Assembly: GCA_040752115.1 (NCBI GenBank)
Contig: JBFMFB010000028.1
Coordinates: 1 to 28,467 of the forward strand
Reading direction: 5' to 3'
DNA: 28,467 bases
Source: JBFMFB01 sp040752115
GTDB lineage: Bacteria > Pseudomonadota > Gammaproteobacteria > Burkholderiales > Sulfuricellaceae
Shown here: in pieces, positions 23,277-28,467 of the stretch
Position numbering within the stretch: position 1 is the first letter of the stretch
Layout: each line of letters opens with the position of its first letter
Position numbers and translations under genes: made by a program
Notes under the pieces: model-generated
What the model was told of the DNA's origin: nothing
Seen by the model: only the letters and a program-made list of their open reading frames with translations
Database searches by the model: none

Positions 23277-25296
23277 GCTCTTCCACTCCGAACATCAGAT
23301 GCTTCAATTCCTTCAGCTTGTCGCGCAGCTCGGCGGCGCGCTCGAATTCGAGGTTTTTGGCGGCGGCCAGCATTTCCTTTTCGATCTGCTTGATCTCGCG
23401 CGTGAGCTGCTTCTCGTCCAGTTTCTTGTAGTGCGCCAGCTCCTGCGCCACCTTGAGTTCCTGCTGCGCCGTTTCGACATCGTACACGCCGTCGATCATG
23501 TCCTTGATGCGCTTGCTCACGCCCTTGGGCGTGATGCCGTGGGCCAGGTTGTGGGCGAGCTGCTTGGCGCGCCGCCGCTCGGTTTCGTCGATGGCGCGGC
23601 GCATGGAATCGGTGACCTTGTCCGCGTACAGGATGGCGGTGCCGTTGAGGTGGCGCGCGGCGCGGCCGATGGTCTGGATGAGCGAGCGCTCGGAGCGCAG
23701 GAAGCCCTCCTTGTCCGCGTCCAGAATCGCCACCAGCGACACCTCCGGGATATCCAGCCCTTCGCGCAGCAGGTTGATGCCCACCAGCACGTCGAACTCG
23801 CCCAAGCGCAGGTCGCGGATGATCTCCACCCGCTCCACCGTGTCGATGTCCGAATGCAGGTAGCGCACCTTGATACCGTGGTCGCCCAAGTAGTCGGTCA
23901 GGTCCTCCGACATCCGCTTGGTGAGCGTGGTGACCAGCACGCGCTCGCCCGCCGCGATGCGCAGGTTGATCTCCGACAGCAGGTCGTCCACCTGGGTCGA
24001 GGCAGGCCGGACGTCGATGCGCGGGTCCACCAGGCCGGTCGGCCGCACCACCTGCTCCACCACCTGGCCGGTGTGCTCCGCCTCGTAGTCCGCCGGCGTG
24101 GCGGAGACGAACACCGTCTGGCGCATCACCCGCTCGAATTCGTCGAAGCGCAGCGGCCGGTTGTCGAGTGCGGAAGGCAGGCGGAAGCCGTATTCCACCA
24201 GGTTTTCCTTGCGCGCCCGGTCGCCCTTGTACATGCCGCCGATCTGCGGAATGGTGACATGGGATTCGTCGATGATCATCAGCGCGTTGGGTGGCAGGTA
24301 GTCCATCAGCGTGGGCGGCGGCTCGCCCGGCTTGCGCCCGGAGAGGTGGCGCGAGTAGTTTTCGATCCCCTTGCAGAAGCCGAGCTCGTTGAGCATTTCC
24401 AGATCGAAGCGGGTGCGCTGCTCGATGCGCTGCGCCTCGACCAGCTTGTTGTTCGCCACGAAGAAATCGAGCCGCTCGCGCAGCTCCAGCTTGATCGCCT
24501 CGATCGCCCGCAGCGTGGTGCTGCGCGGCGTGACGTAATGGCTGGAGGGATAGACCGTGTAGCGCGGCACTTTCTGCAGGATGTGACCGGTGAGCGGGTC
24601 GAACAGCGACAGGCTTTCCACCTCGTCGTCGAACAGCGACACCCGCACCGCGGTTTCCGCGCTTTCCGCCGGGTAGATGTCGAGCACGTCGCCGCGCACG
24701 CGGAAGGTGCCGCGCCGGAACTCGATTTCGTTGCGCTCGTACTGCATCTCGGTGAGGCGCTTGATGGCGTCGCGCTGGGCCACCTTCTCACCCTGGCGCA
24801 GATGCAGGATCATGCCGTGGTAGTCCACCGGATCGCCGATACCGTAGATCGCCGAGACCGTCGCCACGATCACGCTGTCCTCCCGCTCCAGCAGCGATTT
24901 GGTGGCGGACAGGCGCATCTGCTCGATGTGCTCGTTGATGCTCGAATCCTTCTCGATGAACAGGTCGCGCGACGGCACATAGGCTTCGGGCTGGTAGTAG
25001 TCGTAATAGGAAACGAAATATTCGATCGCGTTTTCCGGGAAGAATTCGCGCATCTCCGCATACAACTGCGCCGCCAGCGTCTTGTTCGGCGCCATCACGA
25101 TTGCCGGCCGGCCGAGGCGGGCGATGACGTTGGCCATGGTGTAGGTCTTGCCGGAGCCGGTCACCCCCAGCAGCGTCTGGAACGACAGGCCGTTTTCCAC
25201 CCCCTCGACCAACTGGTCGATGGCGGAAGGCTGGTCGCCGGCGGGCGGGAAAGGCTGGTGCAGGCGGTAGGGGCTGTTGGGGAAAGTGACAATCAC
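23269..25296 (-). CDS. uvrB: Excinuclease ABC subunit B
   Basis: 675 residues from the GTG at 25294-25296, which gives the family's normal length; the frame stays open 27 codons further but with no homology-like content. Helicase-like damage-verification subunit of nucleotide excision repair. Walker A GVTGSGKT (44-51), damage-binding beta-hairpin region SYYDYYQPEAYVP, the DESH box, motif VI QTIGRAARH and the C-terminal UVR domain (EKEMLAAAKNLEFERAAELRDKLKELK contacts UvrC and UvrA). No ribosome binding site stands out before the GTG; a TACAAT-like -10 lies about 30 bases upstream on the minus strand. First gene of a unit with the tyrosine phosphatase. Confidence 0.96.
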   Translation of the reverse strand: MIVTFPNSPYRLHQPFPPAGDQPSAIDQLVEGVENGLSFQTLLGVTGSGKTYTMANVIARLGRPAIVMAPNKTLAAQLYAEMREFFPENAIEYFVSYYDYYQPEAYVPSRDLFIEKDSSINEHIEQMRLSATKSLLEREDSVIVATVSAIYGIGDPVDYHGMILHLRQGEKVAQRDAIKRLTEMQYERNEIEFRRGTFRVRGDVLDIYPAESAETAVRVSLFDDEVESLSLFDPLTGHILQKVPRYTVYPSSHYVTPRSTTLRAIEAIKLELRERLDFFVANNKLVEAQRIEQRTRFDLEMLNELGFCKGIENYSRHLSGRKPGEPPPTLMDYLPPNALMIIDESHVTIPQIGGMYKGDRARKENLVEYGFRLPSALDNRPLRFDEFERVMRQTVFVSATPADYEAEHTGQVVEQVVRPTGLVDPRIDVRPASTQVDDLLSEINLRIAAGERVLVTTLTKRMSEDLTDYLGDHGIKVRYLHSDIDTVERVEIIRDLRLGEFDVLVGINLLREGLDIPEVSLVAILDADKEGFLRSERSLIQTIGRAARHLNGTAILYADKVTDSMRRAIDETERRRAKQLAHNLAHGITPKGVSKRIKDMIDGVYDVETAQQELKVAQELAHYKKLDEKQLTREIKQIEKEMLAAAKNLEFERAAELRDKLKELKHLMFGVEEHD

Positions 25297-25499
25297 GAGT
25301 AGAATCGACGGCTTGACAAGCGGGTAATTGTACCATGCGGAGGCTGAGGAGCTGGTTGCCGCTGCAGGGAGCGGCACCTTGAAATGTTTTCAGTGCGGTC
25401 AGGTGGTCGGCAGCCCTGTCGGCGTCGTGCTGAGGCGATGGGAGCCGGGGCCGGCGAGAGCAGCGGTGCGAAAATACCGGTACCCTGCGACACCGGCGC

Positions 25500-25791
25500 C
25501 TGCGCACCCCCGAGAAGACCAAGACCCGGCAGGTCGTCTTCTTCCAGGGAAGAGCGCCGGGATACGAAACGGCGACTGATCGGATGAAGGTCGAAGATCG
25601 ACAGCGAAACCGGCAAACAGATGATCACCCGGCGCTTCGCCACCGTGGAACCGGTATTCGGCAACCTGAGAAACAACAAGCGGCTGGACCGCTTCACCAT
25701 GCGCAGCCAGGCGAAGGTGGACGGGCAATGGAAGCTCTACGCCCTGGTACATAACATCGAGAAACTGGCGCATCATGGTTATGCGCATTGA
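25500..25791 (+). pseudogene. Remnant of an IS1182-like DDE transposase (C-terminal part, frameshifted)
   Basis: Frame 25500-25589 reads LRTPEKTKTRQVVFFQG...TDRMK. The continuation SKIDSETGKQMITRRFATVE and PVFGNLRNNKRLDRF...LVHNIEKLAHHGYAH is in another frame from 25591 to the TGA at 25789-25791. One extra G near 25590 restores a single frame when removed. This is the C-terminal third of IS1182-type transposases (VEPVFGNLR and KVDGQWKLYALVHNIEK are hallmarks). No N-terminal part or left IS end is visible upstream. From 25297 to 25499 I see nothing else, so the 693-bp stretch between uvrB and the cassette gene consists of this remnant plus non-coding flanks. Confidence 0.83.
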
Positions 25792-25978
25792 GGAGAAGTC
25801 ACGGTGAGCCGTTCCGCCCAAGGCTTCCCAAGGGCATCCAGCGCCGCCTGGTCGGCCGATTGCCGGCATGGCGCCAGTTTCAACCGATCGACTCGGCGGA
25901 TTCTGTCCTGCCTGGCGATTCAAAAAAATCGCTCAATTCGGCCGAGGCAGTGGCAGAATCGGGTTTTTCTACAGCTTC
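25792..25978 (+). mobile_element. Probable 3' flank and right end of the IS1182-like remnant
   Basis: Non-coding DNA between the transposase stop and the first integron cassette. The last about 20 bases (GGGTTTTTCTACAGCTTCG) look like the right terminal repeat of an IS of this type, recalled from similar elements; the matching left repeat is not found in the window. The stretch ends exactly at GTTAGCC, the cassette recombination point. Confidence 0.4.
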
Positions 25979-25989
25979 GTTAGCCGCCA

Positions 25990-27036
25990 ATGCCCACACT
26001 TCCGAGATTCGATGTGAAAAAGAACCGGGTCCAGAATCCGCATGTTGTGATCCTGGGAGCCGGAGCAAGTATCGCTGCATGTCCAGACGGCGATATAAAC
26101 GGATTGAAGCTGCCTTCCCTTCAGGATGTTCAAAATGCGACTGGGCTTAACGAATTGTTCGGAAGGATCGAAGCGGTAGAAGGATCATTAGGTGACGGGT
26201 TCGAGGCGAAATACTCTCGTCTTGTGCATATCGGCAAGTATTCCGCGGAGATCGAACAGATCAACTCTTCAGTCCGGGATTACTTTGCGCGGCTCCAGTT
26301 GCCGGAGCGTGTCACTCCTTATGACCTCATGATTCTTGGGTTGAGGGAAAAAGACCACATCTTTACCTTCAATTGGGACCCATTTCTCCTCCAAGCTTTA
26401 AGGCGTTGTTCTGGCGTGGCAAGCTTACCCAGCGTCCATTTCCTCCATGGCTGCGTGGATGTCTCCTTTTGTAGCGATTGCAAGGTCAAGTCGAATGCAG
26501 GCATCCCGTGCCCGAAGTGTGGAAACAAAATGGAGCCTTCGCAGCTTCTATTCCCGGTAACGGACAAGGATTACGACTCTGATCCTGTCATACGTGATGA
26601 ATGGTACGCTCTTAGACACGCGCTCGATGACGCATATTTCGTGACCGTGTTCGGCTATAGCGCACCCGTCACGGACATTGCCGCCCGAAAGATTCTGATA
26701 GACACATTTTCGAGTAACCGATTTCGGGAAATGGCGGAGGTCGAGATTATTGATATTAGAGATCGGGCCGCTATTGAAGCGGCTTGGTCAGATTTCTACT
26801 TTAGCCATCACTACGCGATCTTTGACTTTTTTCAGCATTCCCAGATCTTTCGGCACTTTAGGAGGTCGTGTGACGCGTTCGCTATGGCGACCCTACAGTG
26901 CCATCCGGTACCCGAAAATTCTCCATCCGAAGTTTCCACGGTCTGGCAGCTGAAAGAGTTCGCAGCTGAACTTTTCCGCGAAGAGCAAGCAAGCGTCAAA
27001 TTCTGGGAACATCATGCTAATCCGTTTGGCGGCTAA
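25990..27036 (+). CDS. SIR2-like domain protein with zinc ribbon (putative NADase-type defence effector)
   Basis: 348 residues in integron cassette 1. SIR2-type Rossmann features are present in order: VILGAGASIA (residues 20-29) for the NAD pyrophosphate loop, TFNWD (126-130) matching the Asn/Asp block, HFLHG with H153 as catalytic His, then a C-x2-C...C-x2-C zinc ribbon (C161, C164, C174, C177), and VFGYSAPVTD (220-229). The C-terminal 90 residues are unassigned. SIR2 domains of this divergent type act as NAD hydrolases in anti-phage systems (ThsA, DSR, Sir2-Argonaute); activity here is inference. The ATG is five bases inside the cassette and has no Shine-Dalgarno; GTG at 26014 is an alternative. 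The stop TAA lies inside attC. Confidence 0.8.
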   Translation: MPTLPRFDVKKNRVQNPHVVILGAGASIAACPDGDINGLKLPSLQDVQNATGLNELFGRIEAVEGSLGDGFEAKYSRLVHIGKYSAEIEQINSSVRDYFARLQLPERVTPYDLMILGLREKDHIFTFNWDPFLLQALRRCSGVASLPSVHFLHGCVDVSFCSDCKVKSNAGIPCPKCGNKMEPSQLLFPVTDKDYDSDPVIRDEWYALRHALDDAYFVTVFGYSAPVTDIAARKILIDTFSSNRFREMAEVEIIDIRDRAAIEAAWSDFYFSHHYAIFDFFQHSQIFRHFRRSCDAFAMATLQCHPVPENSPSEVSTVWQLKEFAAELFREEQASVKFWEHHANPFGG

Positions 27037-27093
27037 CAGATCGCTCCAGGGGACGCGCCGCAAGCGGCGCGCCCCTGACCTTGAACGTTGGGC
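27031..27093 (+). other. attC recombination site of cassette 1
   Basis: 63 bp. Outer boxes GGCTAAC (27031-27037) and GTTGGGC (27087-27093); inner boxes ATCGCTCC and TTGAAC. The centre is a near-perfect palindrome CAGGGGACGCGCCGC-AA-GCGGCGCGCCCCTG with one unpaired A, the kind of extrahelical base that sets recombination polarity. In the excised circular cassette the right box would be GTTAGCC, which pairs perfectly with GGCTAAC. Confidence 0.92.
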
Positions 27094-27120
27094 TACTCCA
27101 GCACTCCGAGGGAGAATGAC

Positions 27121-27540
27121 ATGAAGTTTCGGACTACCGTACTGTTCTCGTATGTCATCATTGGCGCAATCGCCTTTGCGTCTAGCGAAGCAATCGCGGA
27201 ACCGTACTTGTTCGAATTGTTAAGCAAGCCAACCTACTACAAGTCTTGGAATGCATTGTTCGTTGGCGAGGAAGACATCGACACCTGGCTCGTTAGATAC
27301 GCTAAGACGAAGAATGGTCCCGCCACTCCGGGCAAGGTAATCCAATTGGGAAAATCCGGCTATCAAGTCAACATGGTCTGTAAGACCCACGAGTGTGGAG
27401 AAAACCAATTCTTCGTCTTGTTCACTCAGAATGGAACCAAGGCTTGGGGGTTATTGCTCAAGCACAGAAAAACAGAGCGCTTCTTTGGGAGTCCAGACGA
27501 CGAGAAGAAGAATGCACTGCGGGCGGCAGCGTATGAGTAA
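27121..27540 (+). CDS. Ivy family periplasmic lysozyme inhibitor
   Basis: 139 residues in integron cassette 2. Signal peptide with cleavage predicted after AIA (A26), then a domain matching the Ivy (inhibitor of vertebrate lysozyme) family: W56-V58 region DTWLVRYAKTKNGPATPGK, VIQLGKSGYQVNMVCKTHEC with the C87-K-T-H-E-C92 loop corresponding to the CKPHDC lysozyme-inserting loop of E. coli Ivy, then FFVLFTQNGTKAWGLLL and FFGSPDDEKKNALRAA. It should protect periplasmic peptidoglycan from C-type lysozymes or control endogenous lytic transglycosylases. GAGGGAG precedes the ATG at proper distance. Preceded by attC of cassette 1 and followed by its own attC. Confidence 0.85.
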   Translation: MKFRTTVLFSYVIIGAIAFASSEAIAEPYLFELLSKPTYYKSWNALFVGEEDIDTWLVRYAKTKNGPATPGKVIQLGKSGYQVNMVCKTHECGENQFFVLFTQNGTKAWGLLLKHRKTERFFGSPDDEKKNALRAAAYE

Positions 27541-27578
27541 TGTAGCCCTCGCCATGTACTGCGCATACTCGCGTCGTT

Positions 27579-27645
27579 GCCCAACCTATCATTCGAGCAG
27601 ACCTGCGCGAAAAGCCGCGCAGGCCGCTCATGTCAGACGTTGGGC
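27579..27645 (+). other. attC recombination site of cassette 2
   Basis: 67 bp. Outer boxes GCCCAAC (27579-27585) and GTTGGGC (27639-27645) are exact complements. The centre pairs GACCTGCGCG with CGCGCAGGCC around a GAAAAGC loop region; CAGACGTTGGGC is a common attC right half. Located 38 bp after the Ivy-like gene. Confidence 0.92.
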
Positions 27646-27669
27646 ATATCCACAAAAGGGGAGGCTCTA

Positions 27670-28278
27670 ATGAAGAAGTTAATTTTTACGTTACTGCTCA
27701 CCTTCCACTTTTCATGCACATTTGCGGGAGATGAGCTTGGCCTGTTAAAGAAAGATATTTCCGATTACCTGACGGAGCAAAACAAAACCCCGAATCAGAT
27801 CATCAAGTACAGTGATGGCAATGGGAATGTTGCCCGTGCGGTTCTAAATCCAGACAGAGCTAAACGCTTCATAGATGAAATAAGAAAAGGTAGCGACTAT
27901 CCGGAGAAGTTAAAGGTTGCACTGGAGCAATACAAGCCCATATCGCAAAACTATATGACGGCATTCAACCGGTCTCCCGGTCAATATGACACCGAGTACT
28001 TGGATCACTTTGATTTCCTTTTCCAACTTATGGTCGCAAACGCCAGCCCAATTCGGAATGTAAACTTTGATGCGATTAAAGATGAAGGTATGAAGGCAAT
28101 GCTGCAGGCATCCGCCAAAATGATGCAAGCAATGCCGACTTTGTTCCTTGTGACACTCGAAAAACAAATCAAGGACAAAAAATTTAGCGAGGCTTTTACA
28201 CCACAAGCTGTAGCCAAACTTAATCATCTTCGTGAAATTCAGTCTCAGGCACTACAAACGGATGTATCTCCCAAGTGA
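27670..28278 (+). CDS. Exported protein of unknown function (integron cassette 3)
   Basis: 202 residues, not recognised. The signal peptide MKKLIFTLLLTFHFSCTFAG is clear; the Cys inside it (FSCTF) is a weak lipobox candidate. The mature part is mostly helical and rich in Lys, Asp and Met, with segments RFIDEIRKGSDYPEKLKVAL and MKAMLQASAKMMQAMPTLFL. No metal-binding or catalytic motif is evident. GGGGAGG precedes the ATG. Base and codon use is AT-richer than the chromosome, as for other cassettes. It follows attC of cassette 2; no attC of its own is visible after the stop. Confidence 0.82.
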   Translation: MKKLIFTLLLTFHFSCTFAGDELGLLKKDISDYLTEQNKTPNQIIKYSDGNGNVARAVLNPDRAKRFIDEIRKGSDYPEKLKVALEQYKPISQNYMTAFNRSPGQYDTEYLDHFDFLFQLMVANASPIRNVNFDAIKDEGMKAMLQASAKMMQAMPTLFLVTLEKQIKDKKFSEAFTPQAVAKLNHLREIQSQALQTDVSPK

Positions 28279-28381
28279 AATGAGGTATATGGTCGTAATC
28301 CTCCGTAGGGGGGAGTCCATCCCATCAGTTGTATTCCTAACTGTTGGTACGCGATGAATATTACCCAGAATTCATAGGCTC

Positions 28382-28467
28382 TGCGCGCTGAAAACTACCC
28401 AGGTGATTAACCTCCTCTGCTCCAATTTTGGAGTGGAGAAAACAAGGAGATGATCACCATGAATCTA
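28382..28467 (+). mobile_element. Probable left end of an insertion sequence (cut by window edge)
   Basis: After the last cassette gene the sequence TGCGCGCTGAAAACTACCCA followed by GGTGATT looks like an IS left terminal region; the CTGAAAACTNCCC type of end is reminiscent of IS21-family elements, from memory only. A CTCCAATTTTGGAG palindrome (28420-28433) and a strong AAGGAG with ATG follow. 28279-28381 holds only a CCTCC/GGGGG stem and no gene. Confidence 0.4.
28459..28467 (+). CDS. Start of a truncated gene, possibly an IS transposase
   Basis: Only three codons (ATG AAT CTA) lie in the window. AAGGAG at 28444-28449 is nine bases upstream of this ATG; another in-frame ATG at 28450 is too close to it. 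The context suggests the first gene of an insertion sequence, but the product cannot be identified. Confidence 0.35.

Larger units (their letters stand above)
25979..28381 (+). mobile_element. Integron gene-cassette array (three cassettes, no integrase in window)
   Basis: Three short plus-strand genes are separated by two attC sites. Cassette 1 runs 25980-27087, cassette 2 27088-27639, cassette 3 from 27640 to an unclear end. The boundaries are supported by complementarity: cassette 1 begins GTTAGCCGCCAA, the exact reverse complement of TTGGCGGCTAAC at its own attC start. Cassette 2 begins GTTGGGC and its attC starts GCCCAAC. All genes face the same way, one per cassette, and the DNA is visibly AT-richer than the rest of the window. 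No intI or recognisable attI is present. Cassette 3 has no attC of its own before a probable IS end at about 28382, so the array appears truncated or interrupted. Confidence 0.87.

Noticed and set aside
23227..25302. 691-codon plus-strand open frame opposite uvrB
   Set aside because: Shadow of uvrB; no motif, no ribosome binding site.
25321..25499. Short open frames between uvrB and the transposase remnant
   Set aside because: No ribosome binding site, no family resemblance, and different frames are open by chance in GC-rich DNA.
27034..27036. Cassette 1 stop inside attC taken as sign of truncation
   Set aside because: Cassette genes commonly end within the left box of their attC; the reading frame is otherwise intact.
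27577..27669. In-frame upstream extension of the cassette 3 gene through the attC
   Set aside because: It would translate the recombination site, and the ATG at 27670 has a strong ribosome binding site and begins a clean signal peptide.
28325..28355. CCTAAC and GTTGG next to each other as a possible attC for cassette 3
   Set aside because: The boxes lie side by side with no palindromic core between them, and the left box does not complement GTTGGGC of cassette 3.

Overview
The window reads as chromosomal DNA of a GC-rich Gram-negative bacterium, most likely a betaproteobacterium of the Nitrosomonadales type. This is inferred from gene content and arrangement (orn, M48 protease and rsgA close together; pilU; alpha-glucan phosphorylase; c-type cytochromes with DUF302) and not from any marker gene such as 16S rRNA. 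No rRNA or tRNA gene and no CRISPR array is visible.

Positions 1-9600 hold housekeeping genes in small units: class I fumarase with a small coiled-coil protein, an exported surface-adhesin-E-like protein, the tRNA-Asp modifying enzyme GluQ, a pirin, an exported YceI protein, tcdA overlapping the pilus retraction ATPase pilU, and an Atm1-type ABC exporter. Positions 9669-12525 hold the ribosome-rescue factor ArfB and a second ABC exporter coupled to a small lipoprotein. Positions 12549-16904 (minus strand) read orn, glgP, greB and a cytoplasmic YceI protein. Positions 16970-19807 (plus strand) carry an M48/Ste24-type protease, a small cytochrome c and rsgA. Positions 19804-21353 (minus) carry a lipoprotein di-haem cytochrome c fused to DUF302, followed by a stand-alone DUF302 protein. 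Then come an exported metallophosphoesterase and a minus-strand unit of uvrB, a low-molecular-weight tyrosine phosphatase and a small Cys-containing protein.

Two kinds of non-coding mobile or repeated DNA stand out. Five roughly 150-200 bp inverted-repeat elements (about 3907, 4841, 10101, 18251 and 18765) have similar ends (AAAAAGC-like outer, AACC at the core) and long imperfect arms built of CACGAAT, CACGGAT or GCGGAG-type units. Each sits directly in front of a plus-strand gene, and in two cases the ATG at the element's right edge is the start codon of the next gene. A different 141-bp MITE-like element (22335-22475) has GTGTTGAAAAAC ends and is flanked by TCAG on both sides.

From about 25,500 the window changes character. 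A frameshifted IS1182-like transposase remnant is followed directly by an AT-richer integron gene-cassette array. Two attC sites (27031-27093 and 27579-27645) delimit cassettes encoding a SIR2-fold protein with a zinc-ribbon insert (a plausible NAD-consuming anti-phage effector), an Ivy-type periplasmic lysozyme inhibitor, and an exported protein of unknown function. The array is cut off by what looks like the left end of another insertion sequence whose transposase begins at the window edge. No integron integrase gene is in the window. The cassette array, especially its SIR2 gene, is the best candidate for an undescribed system here.
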